Made by a program: the position numbers and the translations under genes. This document shows, piece by piece, positions 1 to 11,180 of a stretch of 64,000 nucleotides of DNA. The notes beneath the pieces were generated by a model. It saw only the letters and a list, made by a program, of their open reading frames with translations. It was not told the DNA's origin and did no database searches. Source of the DNA: Coemansia sp. RSA 487. Taxonomy: Eukaryota; Kickxellomycota; Kickxellomycetes; Kickxellales; Kickxellaceae. The stretch spans positions 310,001 through 374,000 of the forward strand of contig JANBRJ010000002.1 of assembly GCA_027577595.1 (NCBI GenBank). Reading direction: 5' to 3'. Every line of letters starts with the position of its first letter. Positions within the stretch are counted from its first letter, which is position 1.

Positions 1-50
1 CAGATATCGTATCGATACCGTTCGCTGATTACGCTGCTTTAGAAAAAAAT

Positions 51-551
51 ATGAAACTTGTTTCGAAATTTACAATAGTCTGTGCATCTCTGCTTACAGC
101 GTGCGCAGCAGCCAGCACACGTGGCAGCGCTCTGGACCAAATCGAGGTCGAACGTGTCCGGCGCTTGGCCAACGCACTGAATGTGTCAGATATGGGCACG
201 CAGGACATGCTAAAGGCTGCTGGAGATGCAAAGCGCGAGTTCCCTCATCTTCTTCGGCTTGTCGACGATGTCCTTGAAAACAACATAGTCAAAAGGATTG
301 TTGACCCGGTTGTTGATCGTGTACTTCCGGTGGTTTCCAACATTGTAAACCCTGAGCACGTTTACAGGTTTGCTGACAATGCTGTTAATGCTGGATTCGA
401 AGTAACAGATGGGCTTTTGCGTGCCGTGTTTGGCAGTGACTCCGGTCTTGGTGATATCCTTTACCGGCCAAGACCAAAAAAGCCTGCTACCGTTGTTCCA
501 CCTGTATTATCGCCGGCATACAATAGGATAGAAACAATCCGCGTATCTTGA
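51..551 (+). CDS. Small secreted protein of unknown function
   Basis: This is an intact 166-residue reading frame opening with an A-rich context before the ATG. Residues 1-21 form a classic signal peptide (short basic start, then a hydrophobic core ending in small residues CAAAS), so the product is probably secreted or cell-wall associated. The mature part is mainly amphipathic helix, with a Val/Leu-rich segment around residues 88-105 (VDPVVDRVLPVVSNIV), and it ends in a short basic and proline-rich tail. It contains no cysteine after the signal region, so disulfide-rich effector folds are unlikely. I do not recognise a family. The next gene on the same strand also encodes a secreted protein, but the two mature sequences do not look alike by eye. 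Confidence 0.7.
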   Translation: MKLVSKFTIVCASLLTACAAASTRGSALDQIEVERVRRLANALNVSDMGTQDMLKAAGDAKREFPHLLRLVDDVLENNIVKRIVDPVVDRVLPVVSNIVNPEHVYRFADNAVNAGFEVTDGLLRAVFGSDSGLGDILYRPRPKKPATVVPPVLSPAYNRIETIRVS

Positions 552-1059
552 TTGCTACTATTCACTGGCTGATGTTTTGATTCAACCATTTCATAGATTA
601 ACTGTTGGATACAGCTTTTGTGTAGCATCAATATTTGCGTTATTTTTCTTCTTAATACAAACACTCTCAATTCATATTACAACCGGGCTGTCTTCCAGAA
701 CAATGTGTCATATATCCTGTAAAACGTGCACAGTCTGTCGCTAACGTGCTACTTGATTATCCTTCGCAATCAATCGTTTCCATCCAAGAACACTGAGCAC
801 ATGTGTGACGCAGATGTTTGTGTCTGGGGATTGTGGCTAAATGCATGGTATGTGCACTAAATATTAGCCACATAATTGTCTGCAACAGATGCCGAAACGA
901 TTTCTAGCAAAGGTTCATGACAAAACGTAAGAAAATGTGTACTCTTGTGCGCCAGAGCTCTTTCCTATTTCCAATATAGCATCTTAATGCCTGTGGTTAA
1001 AATTTTACGTGAACTTTTATTTATTTTAGAAGACAACAGTACTAAATTAAATACCGAAA
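552..1059. other. Intergenic, 508 bp
   Basis: The space between two secreted-protein genes on the plus strand presumably holds the 3' end of the first and the promoter of the second. It is AT-rich near 990-1050, with runs such as TTTTATTTATTTTAG just before the second gene. No RNA gene or repeat was seen. Confidence 0.5.
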
Positions 1060-1947
1060 ATGAAAGTCGCCAAGTGTGCCACAATCGGCTTTCGGCTATT
1101 GATCGGTATAGGCTGCGTGTTTGCTTCTGCCGAGACAGAGCCATCTCCGGTAGAGCAAAATGATCCACCCGTACATGGCGCCACAGCGCAGCCGGCAGGT
1201 TCTTTCTCCGAAAGTTACATTCAGCCGGAAACACAAACCCCCGACACACAGCAAAGCATATGCTTCGAGTGTGTGGTGCGGAACATCGTGCCTATCGATG
1301 AGCTTCATATAGACCAAGCTCAAAAAGAAATATTGGCAAGTCAGCTTGCCGAGGAATATGCCCGTCTTGTGGACGAGACTGCAGAGTCTTTGCAAAGATC
1401 ACGCATCGAAGTGGCGAACGGCGTAGAGTCGGTTATCCGAGCCAGAGGCGGCGGCAGCAGGTTCAGATCACGGCCGCGTTTTAGACCGGTTGAATTTTTC
1501 AACTCGCTGTACAACGAAGAGGGAAAGAGGTTTGTCGACCGCATGTTTGACCTTTTTAAAAAATTTGTTGGCGCCTACGCAAAGGCTGCAGCATCAGATG
1601 GTGACTCTGTAAGCCCAAGCACTTCCTCAGCAGACAACCTTAAAAATTCTATCTCCCAACCAGCATCTACAGGTGAAGACCCTAAAAAATCTGCCGAACA
1701 GAATCCACCCGTTCCAACAATAACAACAAAGTCAGAATCCACATCGAAATCCACGTCGAAATCGCGCTCGCATAGCAAGAAAAGCCAAACGAGTACAAAA
1801 TCTAATGGCAATGATGATGAAGATGGCGACGATGACGATGACGAAGATGATTATGATGACGATGACGACAAAGATGCCAAAAATAAACACAGTGACAGCA
1901 AGAAAACCCCAGATACAAGCAAGAAGAATGGCACCAACAACAACTAA
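1060..1947 (+). CDS. Secreted protein with Lys/Ser tail and acidic Asp run
   Basis: This is a 295-residue frame with a signal peptide (about residues 1-24, core IGFRLLIGIGCVFASA). The mature part begins with a Pro/Gln-rich stretch, followed by a Cys-x-x-Cys pair (CFEC) near residue 65 and a helical region around residues 85-180. The last third is low complexity: Ser/Thr/Lys-rich, then a run of Asp/Glu with GATGAC-type repeats near 1810-1880, then a Lys-rich end. The CxxC and the charged tail are visible facts; a wall-binding or mineral/polycation-binding role would be speculation. No recognised domain. It lies downstream of another secreted protein on the same strand. Confidence 0.65.
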   Translation: MKVAKCATIGFRLLIGIGCVFASAETEPSPVEQNDPPVHGATAQPAGSFSESYIQPETQTPDTQQSICFECVVRNIVPIDELHIDQAQKEILASQLAEEYARLVDETAESLQRSRIEVANGVESVIRARGGGSRFRSRPRFRPVEFFNSLYNEEGKRFVDRMFDLFKKFVGAYAKAAASDGDSVSPSTSSADNLKNSISQPASTGEDPKKSAEQNPPVPTITTKSESTSKSTSKSRSHSKKSQTSTKSNGNDDEDGDDDDDEDDYDDDDDKDAKNKHSDSKKTPDTSKKNGTNNN

Positions 1948-2229
1948 TCAGTTACACCACAATCTCAGACAAACATTTTATAAAAATACATTTTTCTACA
2001 ATAAATAGTCCAAGTATTTTCCTTCGCAAAATGCACAAACTTCCCTTAGCAAACAATTGAACCTCAATAGATGTTTTGTCGCTATATCATCGCAAATAAA
2101 TCAAGGAGTAGAAAATGTGCAGAGCCTTCAACAGTCCTTGCATTTTAAACGAAAGTCAAAAAAAAGTAAACAATGCTCGAAAAAAATTAGCGAAAGTAAA
2201 TATTAGACCTTTCAAACGTGCTGCAGATA

Positions 2230-5200
2230 TTAGCAAAGGGCGGAACTAGGTCCATCAGCCAAATGACTCGTGCCAAAATTTCCAGCATTTGGATCCTTCA
2301 GCTTTCCCATCCGCCGAAGCGACTCGATCATGCGCATATTATCCTTGATTTGCGATGCCCTGCTTGTCCGACGTAGATTCACCTGTGTTTTCTTGGCGAT
2401 TTTCTGAGGGTACGCGGCTATCGATACATTACGGATGCTAAATGGGATAGGCGAGGGCGAAATGTGCAGGTGCTCAAAGGACTGTGCTGTATCGTTGGCC
2501 AGTCCAACCAAGCTTCCTGACGATCCTCGCTTTGCTGAGGCGAGCTTAGAAAAAACTGACATGTTGCTTAGTCCTCCAGCTGCTGACTGAGCTGGGCGTA
2601 GCTTGCCAACAAACACAACGGTGTCTTGTTGCGCCAGGCCCGTGTTCTCGGCATCACTATCACCGCCGTCGCTACTGATATCGGCAGAATAACTGCTATT
2701 TCTTTCTGAGCTGCTATCGCGATCTTTGAGTCCTTCAAAAATATTCATCCCATCCTTCGACTTCCACTGCCAGTCGGACAGATTCACAAAGCTCGGCGAC
2801 TCATCAAGCTCGCCGTGGGGAAGCTCACCTTCATGCGCAGCACGGTCTTCCTGCGATATGACGCTTCCATCGTCGACGTCGTCACGGATATCGTACTCGT
2901 CTGACTCCCAATCTTTATCGGCATCAGACCCGGGGGACGATCCACGCGTAGATTTGCCTCTGCCTGGTTTGTCTCCGGCGGGTTTGATCTCGCCGTGGGT
3001 TGCTATAAATGACGAACCAATACTGTTGAATATATCTCGACCCTGCGGCGAGAACCTGGGGTTGTGATATACCGAGCTGCCAGAATCTCCAACCGTCTGA
3101 CTAGCTGCAGATTCAACAAATACTAAAGGCTGGGTAATATCGAAGTAGTTGTGGCTATCACTCTCGCCAGACACCGAGCCAATGTCGGAATCTCCGTCCA
3201 CCCAGCTGTCAACATCACCTATGCCGTTGCCGTGAGTCAAATATCCGTCGTCGCCGCCGCCGCCACTTTCCGCGCTATACAAGCTATATGACGTTTCAGA
3301 GCCCTGTGCGCCTACAAACGAATCGGCAGTTGCATTTGACGCAACATCGTCGGAACCACGATCACAAATCTTGTTGCTGCTGGCTGAGCCGTTGCTGTAA
3401 TAGCTGTCGACGACATTCGCAATATCATCGACATCTTCAGCACCGTCGCTCCCCACACACTGTTTGTTGCAATTCGATGAGCCTGGCGTCGATGGAAGCG
3501 TCAGGGGTGAGAAATTGCTTACCAGGCGAAACCCAGCGCTGCCTCTTAGAAGAGAAGCTGGTGGCTGTAGCTGCGCTGCATATTTATCGCTTCTCAAGCA
3601 GCTTTCACTAGACTGTCTATCCGACACAGATGCAGGTAATGCGCTGCTACTGTTGGTGCCACTACCAAATAGATACTCGTTCCTTGTTGAGGGTGTCGTG
3701 TGCAAGGACAAGCCATTAGCGCCTTCTTCCGGAGATCCCCTTGGACCGATAACAGATGGCCCAAGAGATATCCGATCAATATAGGCACCTTGGGTAACAG
3801 CAGCAGCAGCAGTATCGGAACTGCCATTCTTGCTTTCAACAAATGTCCTGCTGTGGCTGTGGACTGACCTTGTAAGCGGAACTAGTCCATCGTCGCTGCA
3901 ATCGCTAGTGATACCACAAGACTCGCCAAATTTGTTTTGGTAGCTCTGACTCTGCTGGACAGGTCGGTGCTGCTGACGCTCACTAAGCAAGTAACTGCGC
4001 TGCGTTCCATGTCCTGATGTCGTTGTTTTATAGTCATACAGACTACCAGCTAGAGTTCCATGGTTGCCCATCATGCCCAGTGAATGACTGCTGCTGTTGT
4101 CGTAGCGGTTAATAGCCCAGCCGTGGGCGCTCTCTCCAGAATAATCACTGCCGCTTCGAGAGATAAAGTCAGAATGACCCGATATACCTTGCGCCTCGCT
4201 GTCGGCTGTCAGCGGATTGCCTATAAAATATGTACTCGGGTCAACGCCTAAAAAACTGCTGCCTATTCCTTGTTGTTGAGAGGGAGGCAGGGCATAGCCA
4301 TGCCCGAACAAGCCCTGCTCATTCGGGTTTAAGCTTGTACTCTGCAAGTGTACAGCTCCTCCTGACGGATAGCCAATTGTGGTTGCTCGAACACGGCCTT
4401 TGCTGTCCCGGCGATAGAACTGCTGCACCGTCTGTGTTGTGCTTTGCCCGTGGTCTGTACTGTTCGATTGGTCGATGCTCTTGTTGGCCGGAAAAGATCC
4501 AGGGATTGTCAGATTTTCGTCCATTGAGGAACGGCCAGAGGATATTGGGTAGGCATACTTGTACACCGAGTCATTCTCATTACCAGTGTTTCCGTTCGTA
4601 AAATCAGCCGCAGAATGCTGATGCTGGGGCTGTTTTTGGGTAGCTCCATAGCTAGCTGCGTGTGTATGACCGGTCATGTTGCCACTAGCGCCGCCACTGC
4701 TTCCTTGAACTTGGTAATGCCTGCCCTGGTTAGCATGGCCACTAAATGCACTAGGAGTGTTGCTGTTATGGCCGCCGCCAATGCTGTCTCCACCACCGCT
4801 GCCACTTTGATGGCTACCTGATAAGTGTGGTGGAATAAATGCACCAACAAGAGGGTCCCCGGTGATAAACGGATGCATTGTTGCTTGCTGTGGAGACCAC
4901 CGCTTGGCAGGATCCAGCTGCAGCAGCCCACGTAGAAAGTCAACCAGCGCAATCCGTGACTGGTACTCGCGCTGCTGTTCTGCTTCAGTCATACGCCTGC
5001 GAACTGGATATGTGGTTATCAGCTCCTCAAGCGTTGTCGCAGCAAAATAGCGTTTCGATTCCTTCTCGTCAGTATTGCGTTCACGCGAGTACTGGGTCAT
5101 CGACTTGTAGTCCCAGATATTAGGTCCCAGGTAGTTGAAAAACTCCTCCGTCCGTCTGGCCTTTTCTAAAATATTTGCTGGTGGACTTCCCAACAACTCA

Positions 5201-8200
5201 ATAATACGAGAGAGCTGGTTGTATTCGGAAGATCCAGGGAACAAAGGAAGCCCAAGGTAGAGCTCAGCGACAATACACCCCAGCGACCACATATCAATAC
5301 GCGATGAGTAAGGGAGGCCAAGGAGAATCTCGGGCGATCGGTAGAAGCGCGACTGGATATACGTAAATGTGGTCTGCCATTCGAAGCAAGCCGAACCAAA
5401 GTCAATGACCTTTACAACTGGCTTCTCCATGCTTTCAAGAAGAATATTCTCGGGCTTCAAGTCGGCATGGATGATCTGTGCGTTGTTAAGCACAATCATC
5501 GCGTCTAGAATCTGCTGGACGAGCACACGCACAAGGTTTGTTGACAGCCCCTGGTACTGGTTTTGCTTGAGGAGATCGTAGAGATTGATGGACAAGAGCT
5601 CATTGACGAATACAAGATGGTGACGGAACACAAACCACTCTTTTAGTCGCATAATATGGTGCTTGTCGTCGATGTCGTACTCCTTGTTGAGAAGATCAAG
5701 CATCTGAACCTCCATCATGCTTTGGTTGTAGTACGCAGACTTGTTTTTGATCACCTTGACAGCAACCATCTCGCCAGTCCGAGTATTTTGGCACTTGACA
5801 ACCTGTCCGAATGTTCCGCTACCCAACATCTCGAGAATCAAAAACTGATGGCCATCCTTGTCTCCGATAATGTCATTCACGTAAAGAATATAGTCCGAGT
5901 TTTCGTTGTCGAAGCCATCGTTCTTTACTCCTTCAGATGGGTGTGTAAGCACCCGGCGTGGCCGACGAGCGCTTTCGTAATAAAACTTGGGATGACACTT
6001 ACGGTAGGTCTCAACAATGTCAACAGTCAGATTCAAGATAGGCTTGTAGTTGCGGAAACGAATGAGCTCCTGTTCCTGGGCCATCCTCAGCTTGAGGCGT
6101 TGCTGTTCCATTGCCATATGAAGCTGCTCCTGTTGAATCCTTTCATGTTGCAAGCGGTGTAGATAGTCCGCGTGTGCCTGGGCTTGAGCTTGCATTTGAG
6201 CTTCTGCTTGAGCTTGCGCCTGCGCCCGTGCTTGGGCTTGCGCTTGCGCATATACAGAGGCACGAGGATCAGTCGACACATAGTTATCAGGCAATACCAT
6301 ACCATACGACGACGAAACCTGTGGCGACTTGTACGAATGGTGAGCATATGGATCCTGCTCTACCATAGATGAAGGCGAGGCACCCATTGCTGCTGAGGAG
6401 TTTAGTGCAGTGTGCCCCTCAACGCCATAGCCGCTTGCATGTTGTGTATCTGCTGAAGAAGAAGCTGGTCCATTATTTGAGCGTGATACCGAATTTCGAG
6501 CGCTGACATCTACAGCGCTACCACTTCGTTTGCGGTTGTGCATCGTTTGAGTTAGTCGCCGACGCCGACGGTGCAGGTACTGCTGCGAGTCCGCATTGAT
6601 CTCGTCCATATTGCTGTTCGGAAGCTGGAGCAGCCCCTTATTGACTTCAACTGTGGGCAAGAGCGATGTCGAATCGGCTCTGGACACTTGGGAGTCGCTA
6701 AACGGCTGGTCACTGGGTGACGATATTGAGTAGTAGTCCTTGAGAATACTCGGCGCCTGCTTCCCATGCGAATTCTCTTGGCTGACTTCGGAACCTGGAT
6801 TCTGGCCAGGCTGCGCATCCAAAGAATTGAACGAATACACGCTACTGCGCCGCATGCTCTCTGGCTGGGCGTTGGCCGTGTTCTGTAGCTGCTGATTTGA
6901 ATAGCCGCTCTGGTCACCAATCCGAGGCGATAGCTGTGACCAAGAGCCATTATGAGAACCACTAGACGCTGACATATCCATTGGAAGCTGAGTACGCACA
7001 AAATTGGGCTCAGATGATCCTTGCTGCGCCAGGTAGCCTGTTCGCGGAAGTGTAGCATAAAGCTGTGAAATATGCTGCTGCTGCTTAAGATTAAGCGTTT
7101 CCGACGAAGATGTTGGCGCACTTGCCCTTGCTGCAACCGTGGCACTTCCTGCCGACAAGGAGTGCGGCATCATCGTGCTCTGCGACACGCTTAGAGAACC
7201 ACCACTCCCTAGGACTCCAGTTGCAGACTCTGCAGGGCCTAGTTCCATCCGAAGTGGAGAACCTTTGGATGTCGGGTTCCAGCGGATATGAGACATCGAC
7301 CCAACAGCGCTTGGATATTCTTGGCCCTGTTGTCCTTGCTGTGCCGGCGAGCCATAGTACCGAGCATCAGAGCCGGGACCTCCTGATGGCGAGATATTGC
7401 TACGCGTACCGCCAATTACAGCGCCCTGGCCATCACCACATACATTGCCGATTTGGTCGACAGCCATTTCCATCTGGTCATGGTTCGACTCGTGCTGTGA
7501 GATGTACATCTGCGAGTCTTGTGCAGCACTGCCAGACCGGTATCCCATCTCCGGATAGTTGTACGTTGACGTGGTGCGCATTCCCTGGCTGTCGTTAACC
7601 CCACCTCCAAACCCTGTCGATCGGGTGTTGTCTTGAGCTCCAAATTCAGAGTTGACTGACCCGTGGAACGACTGTGTCGATAAGCTGATCTCTGACGATG
7701 GCTGCCGTCTAACGATATCCGAAGCACCCAGTCTGCTGCTGTTAGAATCGGCAGGACTTTCTGCTGAGCGTGTGGGACGCATACCTGGCGGCAATGATGC
7801 ACCTGCGCCCGCAGCAGGAGATGAGCCAAGCGGGTACGGATCTGCTGCGTTCGCATCGCTATAATCATACATGTTCTGAGGCATTCGACGGCCGCGAGCA
7901 CGAGAAACCAGAGGCGAGCGGTTGCTTGCAGCATACGCAGGGAGATTGGCAGACGCAGGGCCAGCAGGAGGCAAGCCTGGCTGAGACACGGGGTACAGCT
8001 GTCCTGGGCCAGTATTTGGACTTGCATTAGCAAAGCCTCCCATCGCCAATGCTTGGTAACTAGTGTCAGAAGCCTGGTACTGTCCACTTTGGTGGTTATG
8101 TTGCTGCTGTTGCTGACTGCTGCGGCTGCTGTGTAATGCATGATCGCTTGCTGCAGAGCGCAAATGGTTATTCGCAGCATTGCCAGATGGCGGATAATTC

Positions 8201-8973
8201 GAAGAGGAACTATGCCCCTGGCGCCCGAATTGTTGGTTCTCCATTCGACCATATCCTTGCATGTGGCTAATCCCAGGCGAGGGCAGGGGCGTTGACCAGT
8301 CGTCGGGCTGGTTGTTTGGATTGAGCGCCGGATAGGCAATATGCTGGTACAACGATTCTCTCTGTGAGACCGTGTCTGTTGGTCGCATATGTGCTGTGTT
8401 CGATGCGTTTGTTCCAGAAGCCAGACCGCCACGCATAAACGGGTTTCTGGAAGGCAGAGAAGATGACAGCGATGGACTAGCACGATGCTGCTCTATCATG
8501 TTACCAAAACCTCCAACAGAGTCTATTCCCTGCTTTGGACGGATCGGCATACCAAAGGATGCATTTGTAGATACTCCTGCTGATGGATTCTGTGTGTATG
8601 TCGGTGGCTGTGCGTTCTCGCATATAAGTATAGCATGGAATGAACGGTCTGAATTGGCGGTGTTTGGCGCAGTCATCGCATGCAGCTGGTGGTCGTTATT
8701 ATCAGCAGCAGCAGCCAAAGTCGATGACATGGATACTGCATCTGTTGCAGTGGCAGCGTCAAACATGGACATGGGACGCGGGCCAGCGCTGTTCCTAGAC
8801 CCTGATGCCTGAGCCATCATCATGGGCGATGTTAGTGCGTTGTTTGTAGATGATGTGCTGTCCAGTCGAGTATGGTCAATGTAGCTATTGTAGACGTACT
8901 GTGTGTCTAAAGAAGATGTTGGAGGAACCACAGGCACGTTGCTGTTGCGTGAGCGAGTATTGTTGTAGTCCAT
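2230..8973 (-). CDS. YAK1: Very long YAK1-type DYRK protein kinase
   Basis: Predicted product 2247 residues, intronless. The kinase domain spans about residues 1040-1375 and has every catalytic element: glycine loop GSGTFG at 1051-1056, ATP-anchoring K1073, catalytic loop HADLKPEN with D1171, DFG with D1191, and the DYRK activation loop TYIQSRFYRSPE with Y1205. The usual first tyrosine of the YxY pair is Phe here (FTY). Upstream lies the DYRK-homology stretch RPRRVLTHPS...NDGFDNENSDYILYVNDI, preceded by a Gln/Ala repeat coiled coil. YAK1 kinases are nutrient-responsive growth regulators acting downstream of PKA/TOR in fungi. Family members are usually far shorter. Here about 1000 N-terminal Ser/Gln/Asn-rich residues and about 870 C-terminal residues, including an acidic patch, look mostly disordered. 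ATG start is clear. Confidence 0.93.
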   Translation of the reverse strand: MDYNNTRSRNSNVPVVPPTSSLDTQYVYNSYIDHTRLDSTSSTNNALTSPMMMAQASGSRNSAGPRPMSMFDAATATDAVSMSSTLAAAADNNDHQLHAMTAPNTANSDRSFHAILICENAQPPTYTQNPSAGVSTNASFGMPIRPKQGIDSVGGFGNMIEQHRASPSLSSSLPSRNPFMRGGLASGTNASNTAHMRPTDTVSQRESLYQHIAYPALNPNNQPDDWSTPLPSPGISHMQGYGRMENQQFGRQGHSSSSNYPPSGNAANNHLRSAASDHALHSSRSSQQQQQHNHQSGQYQASDTSYQALAMGGFANASPNTGPGQLYPVSQPGLPPAGPASANLPAYAASNRSPLVSRARGRRMPQNMYDYSDANAADPYPLGSSPAAGAGASLPPGMRPTRSAESPADSNSSRLGASDIVRRQPSSEISLSTQSFHGSVNSEFGAQDNTRSTGFGGGVNDSQGMRTTSTYNYPEMGYRSGSAAQDSQMYISQHESNHDQMEMAVDQIGNVCGDGQGAVIGGTRSNISPSGGPGSDARYYGSPAQQGQQGQEYPSAVGSMSHIRWNPTSKGSPLRMELGPAESATGVLGSGGSLSVSQSTMMPHSLSAGSATVAARASAPTSSSETLNLKQQQHISQLYATLPRTGYLAQQGSSEPNFVRTQLPMDMSASSGSHNGSWSQLSPRIGDQSGYSNQQLQNTANAQPESMRRSSVYSFNSLDAQPGQNPGSEVSQENSHGKQAPSILKDYYSISSPSDQPFSDSQVSRADSTSLLPTVEVNKGLLQLPNSNMDEINADSQQYLHRRRRRLTQTMHNRKRSGSAVDVSARNSVSRSNNGPASSSADTQHASGYGVEGHTALNSSAAMGASPSSMVEQDPYAHHSYKSPQVSSSYGMVLPDNYVSTDPRASVYAQAQAQARAQAQAQAEAQMQAQAQAHADYLHRLQHERIQQEQLHMAMEQQRLKLRMAQEQELIRFRNYKPILNLTVDIVETYRKCHPKFYYESARRPRRVLTHPSEGVKNDGFDNENSDYILYVNDIIGDKDGHQFLILEMLGSGTFGQVVKCQNTRTGEMVAVKVIKNKSAYYNQSMMEVQMLDLLNKEYDIDDKHHIMRLKEWFVFRHHLVFVNELLSINLYDLLKQNQYQGLSTNLVRVLVQQILDAMIVLNNAQIIHADLKPENILLESMEKPVVKVIDFGSACFEWQTTFTYIQSRFYRSPEILLGLPYSSRIDMWSLGCIVAELYLGLPLFPGSSEYNQLSRIIELLGSPPANILEKARRTEEFFNYLGPNIWDYKSMTQYSRERNTDEKESKRYFAATTLEELITTYPVRRRMTEAEQQREYQSRIALVDFLRGLLQLDPAKRWSPQQATMHPFITGDPLVGAFIPPHLSGSHQSGSGGGDSIGGGHNSNTPSAFSGHANQGRHYQVQGSSGGASGNMTGHTHAASYGATQKQPQHQHSAADFTNGNTGNENDSVYKYAYPISSGRSSMDENLTIPGSFPANKSIDQSNSTDHGQSTTQTVQQFYRRDSKGRVRATTIGYPSGGAVHLQSTSLNPNEQGLFGHGYALPPSQQQGIGSSFLGVDPSTYFIGNPLTADSEAQGISGHSDFISRSGSDYSGESAHGWAINRYDNSSSHSLGMMGNHGTLAGSLYDYKTTTSGHGTQRSYLLSERQQHRPVQQSQSYQNKFGESCGITSDCSDDGLVPLTRSVHSHSRTFVESKNGSSDTAAAAVTQGAYIDRISLGPSVIGPRGSPEEGANGLSLHTTPSTRNEYLFGSGTNSSSALPASVSDRQSSESCLRSDKYAAQLQPPASLLRGSAGFRLVSNFSPLTLPSTPGSSNCNKQCVGSDGAEDVDDIANVVDSYYSNGSASSNKICDRGSDDVASNATADSFVGAQGSETSYSLYSAESGGGGDDGYLTHGNGIGDVDSWVDGDSDIGSVSGESDSHNYFDITQPLVFVESAASQTVGDSGSSVYHNPRFSPQGRDIFNSIGSSFIATHGEIKPAGDKPGRGKSTRGSSPGSDADKDWESDEYDIRDDVDDGSVISQEDRAAHEGELPHGELDESPSFVNLSDWQWKSKDGMNIFEGLKDRDSSSERNSSYSADISSDGGDSDAENTGLAQQDTVVFVGKLRPAQSAAGGLSNMSVFSKLASAKRGSSGSLVGLANDTAQSFEHLHISPSPIPFSIRNVSIAAYPQKIAKKTQVNLRRTSRASQIKDNMRMIESLRRMGKLKDPNAGNFGTSHLADGPSSALC

Positions 8974-11180
8974 GGCTCTCGTCGTCGTTTTTTTTAAACC
9001 CGAGAATTCTGTGCAAAGATTCCCCCAAGCGTGTGGTATTGAAGCAATACTCTTTTTTTTGCTTTTTTTTTGCTGTCGAGGCTCTCGTGCTTGTTGCCAA
9101 GTATGCAGCCACTGGTTTCAAATAATAGTATAGCTGGAACTGCTGCTATGCACTCACTCGTCTACTCGCACGCACTCACGCCTATGTTATGAATTTTTAA
9201 TAATCAAGCCGGGTTTTAGAGTGCCCGTATTAGCCATTGTGTAATTATAGCAATGCTTTGCAAATAAAGACATGTTGTGGATGCGACACTCTTTTGTTTG
9301 GAAAACATTTCAATGTCTAACGCACGACGCACGCCATTGTGCTGAGTGAACTGATGTGATAAGAGAGCGAAAACAAGACATGTGCGGAAAATAGTATGGC
9401 AGCTTCTTACCTTATCGGATGAGTGCTATGGAGATGATAAAGCACTGGAGTTGCTTACAGCTGTTGGGTTGGAAAAAGCAGCAGCCAGTCAGACAATTGG
9501 CAATACGGTTCAAGGAAAAAGCGATAAGGACGTATAAAAGACGGATATAAGTGAATATCAGGATCCAAGAAGGATGAAAAAGGGGAGCCGAATAAAGGAT
9601 AGATGTCTTAGGCACTGCTCAACGCTAAAAGTAAAGCAGGCGTAGAGCAAAGAGCAAAAAAACCCTTGCACTTTGTACAGAAAGATACACACTGCCAGCG
9701 CGTGCGCGCCAGTGAATCTTCGTCCCTGCTTCTGGGAGATGTGCTGGAGGCAACAGGCCAAAGAGCCAATTCCTTCAATGTCTTCTTAGTAACAAACAAA
9801 GATAGAGGTACAGCGCACGCCAGGAATTAACAAAGTGTCAGAGTATCTCCGCGCACTCAATAAAGGCAAGAAAAATGGTGGGAACCCGGAAAATGCCTCT
9901 CGCCTCCTCAACTGAAAAGAAACGTGTGCCAGGTACTACATAGATAAATGGATAGCCAAAAGGAAGCTCGACGGAATTAGTACATGTGTGCACATAAACA
10001 AACGCTAAAATTCTGAAAGCAATAAGGCATACGGCGTCGTTGGGTAAAGGGGGAATTCAAATTCAAATTCAAATTCAAATTCAAATTCGGTTCAAAGAAT
10101 GTGCGCATATACGTCTAGGCTTCTTTCGACTCTAGATGGGTTAGGTTGACCCTCAATCCGCGGATTTTGCGAGACGATTCAGCTGCCCGTTTGGCAGACT
10201 TGTGCTGTTGTCAGCCTTTGTTTCTTTTTCAGCTGCTGCTGGTGTTTGCAAGCCTTCACGCATGGTTCTTACCTGCAGGTTCTGCTGTTGGCGAAACTTG
10301 GGGAGATAGCACACACCGCGAATAATTAAGAATAATGAAAAGTTTAAAAAGACGAAATGCAATAGCAGTCAGTAGAGCGTAAAACAAAGACAACACAAAA
10401 AGAGAAAAACAAGATGGGCCACAAATTCAGAAAACAACACAAAAAGGAGGGATGGGTGCAGTGATGTTTATAATGTGCTTTCTTTCTGGCTTTCGAAGAA
10501 TAAAAAACAAACACAGGCACATCAGTCAAATATGAGAAATGGCAAACAGATGATGCAGCTCATAAAACAACAGCCCATTCATCTGTGTGTGTGCATATCG
10601 CTCTCTGGATTTTTTAGTTTTTCTTTCCGCTGAGGCCAAATCGCCAAGCGCTGCATTCTCTTTGATCTCGGGCTCCAAGCATTCTCCTCTTTGAAAAGCA
10701 AGTAAAAAGGGGAGGCAGAATAGCTTGCTACGCGCAGAGCGGTGGTCGCCACAACATTCTGTGCCTGTAGCAGACTTGGCCAGTTTTGTGATCTGACAAT
10801 AACAATGAGTGCAATGCAGATTCAGCCAACCAGCCAGAACCACTTTACAAATCCCCCCTACAAACATCCCTACAAATCTCACCTGCTCCGACCTGTACAT
10901 CGTCAGCAGCCTGTCTTTACTTGCGTATTTTGTGTCCCACATGACGGAATATGAATATTATCTTTTAGAGGGTGCCAGCTGGACACCCAATCCTTTTACC
11001 AATGACGAAATTTCCGATCACGTACTTTTTTCTGGCAACAAGCTTTGCCTTTTCCGCCAAAAGCATTTCTTTCCTTCTTTTCCTTATTTTATTCTGTTAT
11101 TTATTGTCCTAGCAGAGAAATAACCAGCCATCTCTTTTTCAATCTTTATTTTAGCCCCTTTCCTTGTTAATTACTGCGCA
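8974..11180. other. Long divergent intergenic region between YAK1 and GGT
   Basis: About 2.2 kb without a gene I can support. Next to YAK1 are T-runs (9050-9072 on the plus strand) that would be A-runs in its leader. An (AAATTC)n tract lies at 10054-10088. Several short open frames exist on both strands (for example 10526-10942 minus and 10153-10362 minus), but none resembles a known protein. It probably holds two promoters and long untranslated leaders, as expected for a regulated kinase gene. Confidence 0.5.
10054..10088. repeat. (AAATTC)n hexanucleotide microsatellite
   Basis: A perfect tract of nearly six AATTCA/AAATTC units lies in the YAK1-GGT intergenic region. The same hexamer occurs as five units at 59815-59844, directly upstream of SOM1. 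Confidence 0.9.

Noticed and set aside
6181-6260. Short regular repeats that might suggest a repeat array
   Set aside because: They are Gln/Ala codon repeats (CAAGCT-type) inside the YAK1 coding region, not a CRISPR or regulatory array.
10153-10942. Two minus-strand frames in the YAK1/GGT intergenic region
   Set aside because: No start with good context, no family resemblance and no splice pair that joins them. A CTGCAG/GTAAGA site near 10276 was noted but had no partner exon.
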